Shown here: piece by piece, positions 35,315-45,453 of the stretch | Layout: every line of letters begins with the position of its first letter | How positions within the stretch are numbered: the stretch's first letter is position 1 | NCBI GenBank assembly: GCA_944321335.1 | Contig: CALUKX010000001.1 | Span: forward strand, 62,001-126,000 | Length of the DNA: 64,000 nt | Direction: 5' to 3' | Origin: an uncultured Phocaeicola sp. | GTDB taxonomy: Bacteria; Bacteroidota; Bacteroidia; Bacteroidales; Bacteroidaceae | The notes under the pieces: generated by a model | Databases searched by the model: none | Told to the model about the DNA's origin: nothing | Seen by the model: the letters and a program-made list of their open reading frames with translations, nothing else | Position numbers and translations under genes: made by a program

Positions 35315-36937
35315 TTATCTGTCAATATCAGGTACTACATAGTCGAGTGTCGCACCGATGGCAATCAGGTCGGCAATCTTGTTTCCTCTGCAGGCTGTAT
35401 CCATGGAGTGAACCAATGGCAGACCTGTAGAACGGTAGTGCAGACGGTATGGAGTCTTGTCGCCGTGACTTTCAATCATGACACAGAATTCACCGCGGCT
35501 GCTTTCAACCGATGCAGAGAAGTTGCCTTCCGGCAATTTGATGATTGGCTTGGTCTTGACACGATATTCGCCTTCCGGAATGTTGTCAATCAGCTGTTCG
35601 AGAATGTTGCATGACTCCATGATTTCATCCATGCGAATCATATAGCGGGCAAAACAATCGCCTTCGGTATAGAGGATTTCCTTGAAATCGACTTTATCGT
35701 ATACTCCATACGGGTGATGCTTTCTGACATCGTTCGACCAGCCCGAAGCACGTCCTGTACCACCGGTAGCTCCCAATGAAATAACCTGTTCCTTGGTCAG
35801 TACACCAACTCCTTCCATACGGGTACGGGCAATAACATTTCCGGTAAAGATATCATGATAATCCTTGATGACACTGCGCATGTGCTTGATGAATTCTTTC
35901 ACCTTGCGCTGGAAATCCGGCTGGATGTCGGCCTGTACACCACCAATCATGTTATAGTTCTGGATGAGGCGTCCTCCAGTTGTTTCTTCCATGATATCAA
36001 GAATCATTTCACGTTCACGGAATCCGTAGAAGAACGGAGTCAGACCACCCATATCCATTACCACGCATGAATAGAACAATAGGTGTGAATCTATACGCTG
36101 CAATTCGTCCATGATTGTACGGATGTATTGTGCACGTTCCGAAATCTCGATACCGGCAGCTTTCTCGATACACATACAGAGAGCATGACGATTCTGATGT
36201 GCGCTCAAGTAATCCAGACGGTCGGTCATGGCCAAAGTCTGCGGATAAGTCAGGCTTTCGCTGATTTTTTCTACACCTCGATGGATATAGCCGCAAATCG
36301 GGTCGATTTTACAGATTGTTTCACCGTCGAGAGAGGCACGCATACGAAGTACACCGTGGGTAGAAGGATGTTGTGGACCAATGTTGATGACAAAATCCTT
36401 TTCATCAAAGACAATGTTCTTCTGGTCGGCGATTGTACCGTCCGGATTCAGATAATATTCGTCAGTTGTGTCAGCATTTTCTTCGTTTTCCATGTTCAGC
36501 GGATTCGAGCTCATGTCGTAATCCTTACGCATCGGATACCCTTTCCAGTCTTCACGGAGGAAGATACGGCGCATGTCCGGATGATTCAAGAAACGGATTC
36601 CGAAGAAATCGTATGCTTCACGTTCTTTGATCTCAGCAGTTTTCCAGAGGTCGGATACCGACGGGAGAAAAGCATTTTCACGGTCTGCAGTCAATGTTTT
36701 CAAGATGATGCGGGTATATGTTTTGCTTGACTCTAAATAATAAAGTGCTCCTAATCCGTCTTCTCCCCAGTCCATACCTACGATATCGCGCAAGTAGTCC
36801 ATCGGTTCATCCTTGTCGTAACGCAATGCCTCTGCAAGCTTACGGAAAGAATCTGCCGGGACGGTGATAACCGCTTCCCCTTGTTCGGCAACAGTCATGC
36901 CCGGAACTAACTGAGCAATTTTTTCTTGTATATTCAT
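35315..36937 (-). CDS. Fused NADH-quinone oxidoreductase subunits C and D
   Basis: The 540-residue protein joins NuoC (about residues 1-140; [20 protein letters not shown]) to NuoD (about 165-540; [22 protein letters not shown], then YIHRGVEKI). The C-terminus VPDIDR is the conserved NuoD ending. The NuoD half lines the quinone site. The fusion is also found in other bacteria, including E. coli. It lies between nuoB and nuoH. Confidence 0.95.
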   Translation of the reverse strand: MNIQEKIAQLVPGMTVAEQGEAVITVPADSFRKLAEALRYDKDEPMDYLRDIVGMDWGEDGLGALYYLESSKTYTRIILKTLTADRENAFLPSVSDLWKTAEIKEREAYDFFGIRFLNHPDMRRIFLREDWKGYPMRKDYDMSSNPLNMENEENADTTDEYYLNPDGTIADQKNIVFDEKDFVINIGPQHPSTHGVLRMRASLDGETICKIDPICGYIHRGVEKISESLTYPQTLAMTDRLDYLSAHQNRHALCMCIEKAAGIEISERAQYIRTIMDELQRIDSHLLFYSCVVMDMGGLTPFFYGFREREMILDIMEETTGGRLIQNYNMIGGVQADIQPDFQRKVKEFIKHMRSVIKDYHDIFTGNVIARTRMEGVGVLTKEQVISLGATGGTGRASGWSNDVRKHHPYGVYDKVDFKEILYTEGDCFARYMIRMDEIMESCNILEQLIDNIPEGEYRVKTKPIIKLPEGNFSASVESSRGEFCVMIESHGDKTPYRLHYRSTGLPLVHSMDTACRGNKIADLIAIGATLDYVVPDIDR

Positions 36938-36957
36938 AAATAATGATCTCTGCTAAA

Positions 36958-37551
36958 TTATTTTTCCTCTTTTGGTTCTTTTTCCTGGCGGTTAACGCCT
37001 CCCAAAAACTTTTCTACCTTGATTTTGCGTTGTAACTGCATCATTCCATAGTAGAATGCTTCAGGGCGTGGAGGACATCCGGGGATAAATACATCTACCG
37101 GGATGATTTTATCAATACCGTTTACTACATGATAAGATTTGATGAAAGGACCGCCTGTAATGGTACAGCCACCAACAGCTACCACATATTTCGGCTCAGC
37201 CATCTGGTCGTACAGACGCTTCAATACCGGTGCCATCTTATAAGTAATGGTACCCATCACCATAATCAAGTCTGCCTGACGCGGTGAGTTACGTGTTACT
37301 TCAAATCCGAAACGTGCCATGTCATAGCGGGCAGCACCCAATGCCATGAATTCGATGGCACAACAGCTTGTACCGAAGTTCAAAGTCCATAAAGAGTTAC
37401 TGCGTCCCCAATTGATTACCTCATCGATGGTGGTCAGGATAACTCCCGCACCGTCACGATTTAATTCGTCAACCATCTTTTCCAGATAGTCGTTGTTCTT
37501 GAAATCACCATATTCCATAGAACGTATAGCGGTACGTTTCTTTACTTCCAT
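36958..37551 (-). CDS. nuoB: NADH-quinone oxidoreductase subunit B
   Basis: The 197-residue protein binds cluster N2: GTSCCAIEF supplies the paired cysteines, [12 protein letters not shown] and [11 protein letters not shown] the others. The reading frame extends further upstream inside nuoA, but the ATG at 37551 gives the expected [17 protein letters not shown] start and a 10-nt overlap with nuoA. Confidence 0.95.
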   Translation of the reverse strand: MEVKKRTAIRSMEYGDFKNNDYLEKMVDELNRDGAGVILTTIDEVINWGRSNSLWTLNFGTSCCAIEFMALGAARYDMARFGFEVTRNSPRQADLIMVMGTITYKMAPVLKRLYDQMAEPKYVVAVGGCTITGGPFIKSYHVVNGIDKIIPVDVFIPGCPPRPEAFYYGMMQLQRKIKVEKFLGGVNRQEKEPKEEK

Positions 37552-37892
37552 TCCAACGCTCCTTTCTTCCAGGCATAAGCCAGACCTAAAATTAATACCA
37601 CCAAGAAGAAGCCTATACATACCAATGCATAAGCACCTACTTCCTGTACTACTACAGCCCATGGGAACAAGAATACGGTTTCGATATCAAACATCAGGAA
37701 GAGAATGGCGAAAAGGTAGTAACCTACCTTGAATTGTACCCAACTCTTACCACGTGTAGGAATACCGCATTCATACGGCTCACCTTTCTGGGGGTTGGTT
37801 GATCGCGGAGCGATCAAATTTGCAATGGTCATTGCAGCAACCACCAGCGCAATGGCTGTAAGAATAACTACAATTAGAAATGTAAAAAACAT
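37542..37892 (-). CDS. nuoA: NADH-quinone oxidoreductase subunit A
   Basis: The 116-residue protein has three membrane helices. The conserved NuoA stretch is [20 protein letters not shown], followed by [20 protein letters not shown]. It is the first gene of the operon. No clear TAnnTTTG box was found directly upstream, where two 11-bp repeats occur instead. Confidence 0.95.
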   Translation of the reverse strand: MFFTFLIVVILTAIALVVAAMTIANLIAPRSTNPQKGEPYECGIPTRGKSWVQFKVGYYLFAILFLMFDIETVFLFPWAVVVQEVGAYALVCIGFFLVVLILGLAYAWKKGALEWK

Positions 37893-37934
37893 ATATAATT
37901 TTTAATTTGAATAATTCATTATAAAAAAATCCCC

Positions 37935-37979
37935 TTTTGATAAAACGCTCTTTATCGTTTCAGATGCTTTTTGATAAAA
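37935..37979. repeat. Direct repeats and small inverted repeat upstream of nuoA
   Basis: TTTTGATAAAA occurs at 37935-37945 and 37969-37979. The first copy overlaps the inverted pair GATAAA (37939-37944) / TTTATC (37951-37956). The site lies between nuoA and the 133-residue gene and could be a regulator-binding region, though AT-richness makes chance possible. Confidence 0.4.
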
Positions 37980-37986
37980 TCAGTTT

Positions 37987-38388
37987 TTAGATTATAATCT
38001 TTTTTAAGGTGTAGATGTAATAGTAGGCATCAGTTTTCCTCTTTGTATGGACTCGTTGCCTTCCATAAATTTTATTTGAAGTGTTAATATCGGTTATATT
38101 CTGGCGTGAGGCGGCCGAGGAGCGTATAGTTGATTTAGGATTATAATTGGGGGAGGTTAAAATAAAGGTGATTTGTGCAGAAATTTCCATTTCATTCTGA
38201 TTCAGAATGTGGCCGAGTGCTTGTTCGATAGGATCATGTGAAGGCTCTAGCTGGGCTTGAATTGGCTGTTCCTTGAAATGATGGCTATCTTCTTGGTTTT
38301 TCTCCGAGGCATGGAATTCTGACCCTATAATTACATTAATTATAAGGAGGAAAAAAGTAAATATCATTATTTTCACCCATTTACCCAT
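37987..38388 (-). CDS. Small exported or membrane-anchored protein, unknown function
   Basis: With ATG 38388 (preceded by a good AGAGGTG ribosome site) the protein has 133 residues. It starts MGKWVKIMIFTFFLLIINVI, a signal peptide or anchor. The rest is hydrophilic and shows no known domain: a His/Gln/Glu-rich part, then ITFILTSPNYNPKS and a basic tail. I do not recognise it. It is separated from nuoA by about 95 nt. Confidence 0.55.
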   Translation of the reverse strand: MGKWVKIMIFTFFLLIINVIIGSEFHASEKNQEDSHHFKEQPIQAQLEPSHDPIEQALGHILNQNEMEISAQITFILTSPNYNPKSTIRSSAASRQNITDINTSNKIYGRQRVHTKRKTDAYYYIYTLKKIII

Positions 38389-38464
38389 ACTATACACCTC
38401 TTAAAAAACGGTGCAAAGATATAAATTTTTTTGGTAGTAAGTATTTGACGATTTAATAAAAAAT

Positions 38465-38497
38465 GGCAGATTTTTCATATATGAAGAAAAATCTGCC
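38465..38497 (-). terminator. Terminator of the dxs-trkA operon
   Basis: GGCAGATTTTTC and GAAAAATCTGCC form a perfect 12-bp stem with a 9-nt loop just past the trkA stop. On the - strand it is followed by ATTTTTTATT. Confidence 0.8.
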
Positions 38498-38509
38498 TAC
38501 CTATAAATG

Positions 38510-39850
38510 TCAGTTGAAATATTTTTCGATTTTCTTGATCATCATTCCCAGACAGAATACTACCACATGGTCGTTCTCTTGAATCATTGTGTTTCCTGTT
38601 ACGAGAATACCTTCTCCATTACGTATTAATCCACCGATGGTTGCTCCCTTGGGGAGTCCGGCATCTTTCACAGGTGTCCGAGTGATTCGTGAACCTGCTT
38701 TGACGACAAATTCTGCGACATCGGCATTGGCAAAAGTCAGACATTTTACGTTTGAAACATCGGCATCAAGCATCATCTGGTAGATATGGCTTGCAGCAAT
38801 GAACTTCTTGTTGATGACGGTGCCGATATCCATGCTTTCAGCCATACTGATGTAGTCGATGTTTTCTACTTCAGCTACAGTTTTGCTTACGCCCATACGT
38901 TTGGCTGCCAAACAAGCCAAAATGTTTGTTTCCGAACTGCCGGTTAGTGCTACGAACGCTTCCATGTTCTTGATTCCTTCTTCATTGAGCAATTCGAGAT
39001 CGCGGCCATCTCCGTTGATAATGATAACATCATCGTCAACTAATTCTGTAAGTCGGTTGCAGCGTTTTATGTCACTTTCAATGATTTTGGCGTTCATGTA
39101 TTCGGGTAAATATTGTACGGTACGCACCGCAATACGACTTCCACCCATAATCATGACGTTCTGGATATCAGCATAGTTTTCTTTCCCTGCAATTTTGCGG
39201 ATGTATGGAATGTATTTTTTTGTAGTAGTAAAATATACGATATCATATAGTTGGATAACATCATCGCCTCGGGGAATGATGGTTTCGTTGCCTCGTTTAA
39301 TGGCTACAATATGGAACGGAATATTTCGACCGCCCAATTCATGCAATGGGACATTCAGAATCTCGGCAGTTTCACGCATTTTTGTTCCGAGTAAGACCAA
39401 AGCACCTCCAGCAAATTCCCACCATTGTCGAATCCAGCTCATTTTGACTGCATCGACGATATCTTTTGCTGCCAACATTTCCGGGTAGATTAGCGAGTCA
39501 ACTCCCAATGTTGCGAAAAATTCCTTATGTTTAGGAAGCAGATATTCGTAGTTGTCGATTCTAGCCACAGTTTTTTTAGCACCAAGTTTTGTTGCCAGCA
39601 TACATGCTGTCATGTTTTGGCTCTCATTTGGAGTGACTGCAATGAATAGGTCGGCCCCCGGTACTCCCGCTTCTTTCAATCCGGAGATTGAAGTAGGGGA
39701 GAAATTAACCGTCATCAAGTCGAAGTTGTTGCCCATTCGGCTGAGCTTTTCCTCGTCTTCATCCATTAGGATGATATCCTGTTTTTCACGGGAAAGAAGT
39801 TTGGCCAGATGGGTACCGACATCTCCGGCACCTGCAATAATTATTTTCAT
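38510..39850 (-). CDS. trkA: Trk system potassium uptake protein TrkA
   Basis: The 446-residue cytosolic protein has two RCK units, each with a Rossmann fold ([16 protein letters not shown] at the N-terminus; [17 protein letters not shown] near residue 230) followed by a TrkA-C domain. It binds NAD(H)/ATP and gates a TrkH-type channel. Its start overlaps the dxs stop by 4 nt (ATGA). The membrane partner TrkH is not in the window; an unrelated small gene follows. Confidence 0.93.
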   Translation of the reverse strand: MKIIIAGAGDVGTHLAKLLSREKQDIILMDEDEEKLSRMGNNFDLMTVNFSPTSISGLKEAGVPGADLFIAVTPNESQNMTACMLATKLGAKKTVARIDNYEYLLPKHKEFFATLGVDSLIYPEMLAAKDIVDAVKMSWIRQWWEFAGGALVLLGTKMRETAEILNVPLHELGGRNIPFHIVAIKRGNETIIPRGDDVIQLYDIVYFTTTKKYIPYIRKIAGKENYADIQNVMIMGGSRIAVRTVQYLPEYMNAKIIESDIKRCNRLTELVDDDVIIINGDGRDLELLNEEGIKNMEAFVALTGSSETNILACLAAKRMGVSKTVAEVENIDYISMAESMDIGTVINKKFIAASHIYQMMLDADVSNVKCLTFANADVAEFVVKAGSRITRTPVKDAGLPKGATIGGLIRNGEGILVTGNTMIQENDHVVVFCLGMMIKKIEKYFN

Positions 39851-41754
39851 AAATTCAGCATGTGGGTTATGGTGTTAAATATACTTGTTTCGTCTATTCC
39901 GCAGATAGCATAGAGGTCTTTTACAGGACCATGCTGTACGAAATGATCGGGTATTCCCAGACGTTTCACTTGAGGTGTATAGCCGTTATCGGCCATAAAT
40001 TCCAATACGGCACTTCCCATACCACCCTTCAAAACTCCGTCTTCTATCGTAATGATGCGTTGGAAGTTTCTGCCTATCTCATGAAGCATTTCTTCATCTA
40101 TCGGTTTGAGGAAACGAAGGTCGTAGTGAGCAATGCTACATCCGGTTTCAGCTTCTGCTTTTGTAATTGCAGCTGTCGCGATATTGCCAATAGGGCCAAT
40201 GGTTATGATTGCCAAATCGGTTCCTTCTTTCATCTTTCGACCTTTACCGACAGGAACTTCTTCCAACGGGCATTTCCAGTCGATCAAGACACCCCTTCCT
40301 CTTGGGTAACGGATGACAAACGGTCCCATGTTTGGAAATTGGGCTGTGTACATTATACGGCGTAATTCGTGTTCGTCGAAGGGGGATGCAATTGTTAAAT
40401 TCGGTATTGGACGGAGGTAGGCAAGGTCAAAGACTCCGTGGTGCGTAGGTCCGTCTTCACCAACCAGTCCGGCTCTATCCAGACATAGTACGACATTAAG
40501 CTTTTGGATTGCGACATCGTGGATAATGTTGTCGTATGCACGTTGCATGAATGACGAATAGATGTTACAGAAAGGTAGCATACCATCCTTGGCCATACCG
40601 CCTGAGAAGGTTACAGCATGTCCCTCTGCAATACCTACATCAAATGCTCGGTCAGGCATTGCCTTCATCAGTATATTCATGGAGCAACCTGTCGGCATTG
40701 CCGGAGTTACCCCAATAATTTTTTCGTTTTTTTCTGCCAACTCAAGTAGTGTATTCCCGAATACATCTTGGAATAAGGGCGGCATTCCAGTAGTATCGGT
40801 AACAATCCGTTCACCTGTTTCTTTGTCAAAGATACCTGGAGCATGCCAGATAGTGGCAGCTTCTTCAGCCGGTTTGAATCCTTTCCCTTTGATAGTGTGG
40901 ATATGCAGCAGTTTGGGTCCCTTCATATCCTTAATTTCTTTCATGACGCGGGTCAGGGTAAGAACATCGTGACCGTCTACAGGACCGAAGTAACGAATGT
41001 TCATTCCTTCAAAGATGTTTTGTTGGTTGGTCAACATCGATTTCAAGCTGTTATTGAATCGGATGAGACTTTTCTTACGTTCTTCTGTCAACCATCCCCA
41101 TTGATGGAATTTTTGTGATATCTTGTAACGAAGTTTGTTGTATTGTTCGGATGTCTGCAGATTCAGTAGATATTGTTTCATGCCACCCACGCTTCGGTCG
41201 ATGGCCATGTTGTTGTCGTTGAGGATTATAAGTAAATTGTTGGGTGTTGAGGATGCATTGTTTAGTCCTTCAAAAGCCAATCCTCCGCTCATGGAACCAT
41301 CTCCAATTACTGCTACTACATGTCGGTCTTTTTCGCCTTTAAATGCTGCAGCTACAGCCATACCTAATGCCGCTGAAATAGAGTTTGATGCATGTCCGCA
41401 AGTGAATGTATCATATTCACTTTCTGAAGGGGAGGGGAAAGGGCATAATCCGTTCAGCTTGCGGTTTGTGCAGAAACGATCTCTACGTCCAGTCAATATC
41501 TTGTGTCCGTAAGCCTGATGACCTACATCCCATACGATGCGGTCGTAAGGGGTATTGAATGTATAGTGTAAGGCAACAGTCAATTCTACTACTCCCAAGC
41601 TTGAACCGAAATGTCCCGGATTACGCGACAGCTCGTCAATAATCTTTTGTCTGAGCTCGTTACAGACCTCAGGCAGAGATTCTACCGGCAGGTTGCGCAA
41701 GTCTTTCGGACTGTCTATTTTATTCAGCAATTCGTAAGAAGTGGGTTGTTCCAT
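39847..41754 (-). CDS. dxs: 1-deoxy-D-xylulose-5-phosphate synthase
   Basis: The 635-residue enzyme has usual length. The thiamine-diphosphate motif is [17 protein letters not shown], and other hallmarks are [34 protein letters not shown] and, in the second half, [13 protein letters not shown] and [15 protein letters not shown]. It condenses pyruvate and glyceraldehyde-3-phosphate in the first step of the MEP isoprenoid pathway. It is coupled to trkA. Confidence 0.97.
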   Translation of the reverse strand: MEQPTSYELLNKIDSPKDLRNLPVESLPEVCNELRQKIIDELSRNPGHFGSSLGVVELTVALHYTFNTPYDRIVWDVGHQAYGHKILTGRRDRFCTNRKLNGLCPFPSPSESEYDTFTCGHASNSISAALGMAVAAAFKGEKDRHVVAVIGDGSMSGGLAFEGLNNASSTPNNLLIILNDNNMAIDRSVGGMKQYLLNLQTSEQYNKLRYKISQKFHQWGWLTEERKKSLIRFNNSLKSMLTNQQNIFEGMNIRYFGPVDGHDVLTLTRVMKEIKDMKGPKLLHIHTIKGKGFKPAEEAATIWHAPGIFDKETGERIVTDTTGMPPLFQDVFGNTLLELAEKNEKIIGVTPAMPTGCSMNILMKAMPDRAFDVGIAEGHAVTFSGGMAKDGMLPFCNIYSSFMQRAYDNIIHDVAIQKLNVVLCLDRAGLVGEDGPTHHGVFDLAYLRPIPNLTIASPFDEHELRRIMYTAQFPNMGPFVIRYPRGRGVLIDWKCPLEEVPVGKGRKMKEGTDLAIITIGPIGNIATAAITKAEAETGCSIAHYDLRFLKPIDEEMLHEIGRNFQRIITIEDGVLKGGMGSAVLEFMADNGYTPQVKRLGIPDHFVQHGPVKDLYAICGIDETSIFNTITHMLNL

Positions 41755-41779
41755 TCTAATTTCCTCAATATTATTTGCA

Positions 41780-41787
41780 CAAAATTA
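41780..41787 (-). promoter_or_regulatory. Possible -7 box of dxs-trkA
   Basis: Read on the - strand: TAATTTTG, 26 nt before the dxs ATG. There is no clear -33 partner. Confidence 0.4.
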
Positions 41788-41809
41788 CGACAAATAGTTG
41801 TATTGTGCT

Positions 41810-41817
41810 TACATTTG
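41810..41817 (+). promoter_or_regulatory. Possible -7 box of the GSCFA-murF-alr operon
   Basis: TACATTTG fits TAnnTTTG and lies 28 nt before the ATG at 41845. The -33 region is not a clear match. Confidence 0.45.
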
Positions 41818-41844
41818 TAACAAAAAATAATAAGGAAGACTTAT

Positions 41845-42831
41845 ATGGAGTTTAGAACAAAGGTTGAATTGCCCATTGGACTTTGGCAGATACGGCATTC
41901 CGATAAACTTATGCTGTGGGGGTCTTGCTTCGTTGAACATGTTGGTAAGCTCTTGGAAAATAATAAGTTTACCTGTTTGATGAATCCGTATGGAATATTA
42001 TATAACCCTATGTCCATAGGTAAAGCGATGACTGAAATCCTTGATGGGAAAAGTTATGGGCGTGATGATCTCCATTATAACGGACGGATCTGGTATAGTC
42101 TGATGCATCATGGCAGTTTTTCTGCGCTTGATCCTGATGATTGTCTTGAACGGATCAATGGTAGTTTGGAAAAAGCTCGTAAACAGATGGATGAAACAGA
42201 TTGGCTCATACTGACATTTGGAACTTCACGTGTGTATGAGTGGAAAGAAGACGGACAGATAGTGGGGAATTGTCATAAGTTACCCGATAGTATGTTCCGG
42301 CGTAGATTGCTTGAAGTTGATGAGATAGTAGACTTCTATACCGTTTTATTACAACGTCTTTTTAACAAAAATCCAAGACTGAATGTTCTTTTTACTGTAA
42401 GTCCTATCCGTCACGCTAAAGATGGGATGCATGGTAACCAGCTGAATAAAGCTGTATTGTTGTTGGCTGTTGACAAGTTGTGTAACAAGTTCGCTAATTG
42501 TTTTTATTTCCCATCGTATGAGATAATGATGGATGAATTGCGTGATTATCGTTTCTATGCCGATGATATGCTTCATCCAAGTGAAATGGCGGTAAAGTAT
42601 ATTTGGAAATGTTTCTGTTCTGTTTCTTTTGATAAGAAGTCGCTGGATTTTATGAAAGAATGGGACTCGATACGAAAGGGGTTGGAACATATTCCGTTCA
42701 ATCCACAGTCGGAAAATTACCATACTTTTATACGTCAAATTCTGTTAAAGATAGAGTGCCTAAAGGAAAAATTTCCGTACTTAGATGCGCAAAATGAAAT
42801 AGCTATATGTCAAGTTCGATTGAAGAAATAA
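41845..42831 (+). CDS. GSCFA domain protein
   Basis: The 328-residue cytosolic protein carries the family signature LMLWGSCFVEHVGKLLE near residue 35, followed by NPYGILYNPMSIGKAM; this is the GSCFA family, related to SGNH-type hydrolases. Later motifs LTFGTSRVYEW and LFTVSPIRH resemble SGNH blocks, and DMLHPSEMAVKYIW could supply an Asp-x-x-His pair. The substrate is unknown. It overlaps murF-alr by 25 nt, so a cell-envelope role is plausible. Confidence 0.88.
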   Translation: MEFRTKVELPIGLWQIRHSDKLMLWGSCFVEHVGKLLENNKFTCLMNPYGILYNPMSIGKAMTEILDGKSYGRDDLHYNGRIWYSLMHHGSFSALDPDDCLERINGSLEKARKQMDETDWLILTFGTSRVYEWKEDGQIVGNCHKLPDSMFRRRLLEVDEIVDFYTVLLQRLFNKNPRLNVLFTVSPIRHAKDGMHGNQLNKAVLLLAVDKLCNKFANCFYFPSYEIMMDELRDYRFYADDMLHPSEMAVKYIWKCFCSVSFDKKSLDFMKEWDSIRKGLEHIPFNPQSENYHTFIRQILLKIECLKEKFPYLDAQNEIAICQVRLKK

Positions 42832-45272
42832 CCTCCCTGTTGGGAGCGACTAGATTTGGACAGCGCGATTCGCGTATTGACTGGATTCTAACTGACAGTC
42901 GTTCATTGTGTTTCCCAGAGGAAACCTTGTTCTTTGCATTAAAGACTAAACGAAACGATGGTCATAAATATATTCCTGACTTGTATAAGAAGGGAGTGCG
43001 CAATTTTGTAGTGACTGATCTTCCTGAAGATATCGTGCATTATCAAGATGCCAATTTCCTGCAGGTGGCCAATGCATTACGTGCTTTGCAACGATTGGCT
43101 TCGAAACATCGTGAGCAGTTCCAGATTCCTGTTATTGGTATTACAGGTAGTAATGGTAAAACTGTGGTCAAGGAGTGGCTGTACCAACTGCTAAGTCCCG
43201 AGAAGGTAATTACGCGTTCTCCACGGAGCTATAACTCGCAGATCGGTGTACCTTTGTCTGTCTGGTTGATGAATGAACATACCGAACTGGGAATTTTCGA
43301 AGCCGGAATTTCTGAAATGGAAGAGATGGCGGCTTTGCAACCGATTATACAACCTACTATTGGAATCTTGACAAACATAGGTGGAGCGCATCAGGAAAAT
43401 TTCGCTTCGCTGCAGGATAAATGTATGGAGAAACTCCAACTTTTCAAGGATTGTGATGTCATTATATATAATGGAGATAATGAATTGATCAGTGGGTGTG
43501 TATCTAAATCACTTTTCACAGCCCGTGAAATCGCTTGGTCAATGAAGGATAATGAACGTCCGTTGTATATCGAAAGTATAATGAAAGGTGATACGGAGAC
43601 TACTGTTAAGTATCGTTATTTGGGCTTTTGTAAGGAATACCGTATCCCATTTATCGACGATGCTTCCATCGAAAATTCATTGAATTGTTTGGCTGTATGT
43701 TTGTATCTGATGCTTCCTACCGAGGAAATTGCTGCTCGTATGGAGAAATTAGAGCCTGTTGCCATGCGTATGGAAGTTAAGGAAGGTAAGAACGGTTGTG
43801 TGCTTATCAATGACAGCTATAATTCGGATTTTGCTTCACTTGATATCGCACTTGATTTTATGGCACGGCGTTCGGAAGAGAAAAAACGTCGCAGAACATT
43901 GATTTTATCTGATATATTAGAAAGTGGTCAGCCTAGTAAACTCTTGTACCGTCAGGTTGCCGATTTGGTTCATAGCCGTGGAGTTGATCGTATAATCGGA
44001 GTGGGTGAAGACATTATGGAGGCGGCTTCACGTTTCGAGATAGATAAGGTGTTTTTCCGAACCACGGCCGAATTGATTGAGTCGGGTATACTGTCATCCC
44101 TGCGTAATGAAGTAGTGTTGATAAAAGGTGCCCGTAAGTTTCATTTCGATGATATTACTGATTTATTGGAATTGAAAGTGCATGAAACGATATTGGAGAT
44201 AAACCTTAATGCTTTGGTTGATAACCTGAACTATTATCGTAATAAGCTGAAACCGGAGACCAAGATGGTTTGTATGGTGAAAGCTTCTGCTTATGGTGCC
44301 GGTTCGTTTGAAATTGCGAAAACACTTGAAGATCACCGGGTAGATTATCTGGCTGTTGCAGTCGCTGATGAAGGTGCAGATTTGCGTAAGGCTGGTATAA
44401 ACAGTTCGATTATTATTATGAATCCGGAGATTACGGCTTTCAGGACTATGTTTGATTATAAGTTGGAACCGGAAGTCTATAGTTTTCATTTGTTGGAGGA
44501 ACTTATCAAGGCTGCTGAACGTGAAGGTGTTTCCAATTTTCCTATACATATAAAGATTGATACGGGAATGCATCGTTTAGGGTTCGCTCCCGAAGATATG
44601 CCGAAACTGATTGATCGTTTGCACAGACAATCGGCCGTGATTCCCCGTTCGGTATTCTCCCATTTGGTGGGTAGTGATGCCCAACGTTTTGACTCGTTTA
44701 CCCGCCGTCAGATTGAAACTTTCGAAAAGACTGCTGCTGATTTGCAGTCGGGCTTTTCGCATAAGATTCTGCGTCATATTTGTAATACTGCAGGGATAGA
44801 ACGTTATCCGGGTGCTCAATTTGAAATGGTTCGTTTGGGAATCGGACTTTATGGTATTGATCCGTTTACCAATCATATCCTCCATAATATAAGTACGTTG
44901 AAGACTACCATTCTGCAGATTCATGATGTGCCGGCTGATGAAACCGTTGGTTATAGTAGGAAGGGTATTCTGCAACGTAATTCACGGATTGCGGCTATTC
45001 CTATTGGTTATGCTGACGGCTTGAACCGTCATTTGGGCAACGGACATGGTTATTGTCTTGTCAATGGGAAAAAGGCCCCATATGTTGGAAATATCTGTAT
45101 GGATGTGTGTATGATTGATGTAACAGATATAGATTGTAAGGAAGGGGACAAGGCTATTATTTTTGGCGATGACCTGCCGGTAACTGTATTATCAGACATT
45201 TTGGATACCATTCCATATGAAATACTGACTAGTGTCTCTAATCGTGTAAAACGGGTTTATTATCAAGATTGA
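42807..45272 (+). CDS. Bifunctional UDP-MurNAc-tripeptide:D-Ala-D-Ala ligase / alanine racemase (MurF-Alr)
   Basis: This 821-residue fusion is typical of Bacteroidales. The N-terminal ~445 residues are MurF (ATP loop GITGSNGKT, then LTNIGGAHQENFAS and INDSYNSD). The C-terminal part is alanine racemase: LEINLNALVDNLNYYRNKL, PLP lysine in MVKASAYGAG, IKIDTGMHRLGF, and the tyrosine region VGYSRKGIL. One half makes D-Ala from L-Ala and the other uses D-Ala-D-Ala to complete the muropeptide precursor. It starts inside the GSCFA gene (25-nt overlap). Confidence 0.95.
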   Translation: MSSSIEEITSLLGATRFGQRDSRIDWILTDSRSLCFPEETLFFALKTKRNDGHKYIPDLYKKGVRNFVVTDLPEDIVHYQDANFLQVANALRALQRLASKHREQFQIPVIGITGSNGKTVVKEWLYQLLSPEKVITRSPRSYNSQIGVPLSVWLMNEHTELGIFEAGISEMEEMAALQPIIQPTIGILTNIGGAHQENFASLQDKCMEKLQLFKDCDVIIYNGDNELISGCVSKSLFTAREIAWSMKDNERPLYIESIMKGDTETTVKYRYLGFCKEYRIPFIDDASIENSLNCLAVCLYLMLPTEEIAARMEKLEPVAMRMEVKEGKNGCVLINDSYNSDFASLDIALDFMARRSEEKKRRRTLILSDILESGQPSKLLYRQVADLVHSRGVDRIIGVGEDIMEAASRFEIDKVFFRTTAELIESGILSSLRNEVVLIKGARKFHFDDITDLLELKVHETILEINLNALVDNLNYYRNKLKPETKMVCMVKASAYGAGSFEIAKTLEDHRVDYLAVAVADEGADLRKAGINSSIIIMNPEITAFRTMFDYKLEPEVYSFHLLEELIKAAEREGVSNFPIHIKIDTGMHRLGFAPEDMPKLIDRLHRQSAVIPRSVFSHLVGSDAQRFDSFTRRQIETFEKTAADLQSGFSHKILRHICNTAGIERYPGAQFEMVRLGIGLYGIDPFTNHILHNISTLKTTILQIHDVPADETVGYSRKGILQRNSRIAAIPIGYADGLNRHLGNGHGYCLVNGKKAPYVGNICMDVCMIDVTDIDCKEGDKAIIFGDDLPVTVLSDILDTIPYEILTSVSNRVKRVYYQD

Positions 45273-45304
45273 TATTTATATTGAAATTGATTTATTGAAG
45301 TCAT

Positions 45305-45358
45305 AAATAATCCGTCTTTCGATCGTTTGTGTAGAAACTTTCGAATGACGGATTATTT
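45305..45358 (+). terminator. Terminator hairpin after murF-alr
   Basis: AAATAATCCGTC and GACGGATTATTT pair over 12 bp, extended inward by TTCGA/TCGAA, followed by TATGATT. Confidence 0.65.
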
Positions 45359-45387
45359 TATGATTCGATGGTGATCTGATGTGCTTG

Positions 45388-45436
45388 ATCAAATGAAAAA
45401 CAGCTCGAGTAAAACCCGAGCTGTTTTTCATTTGAT
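45388..45436. terminator. Strong bidirectional terminator between convergent genes
   Basis: A perfect 20-bp stem (45388-45407 with 45417-45436) has a 9-nt loop, a GC-rich core (CAGCTCG) and A/T tracts on both sides. It serves murF-alr (+) and the hexuronate transporter (-). Confidence 0.9.
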
Positions 45437-45453
45437 AATCCTATTTTAAAGTA

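Noticed and set aside
37552..37662. N-terminal extension of nuoB by 37 residues
   Set aside because: The extension lies inside nuoA in another frame and has no NuoB similarity; ATG 37551 gives the normal start.
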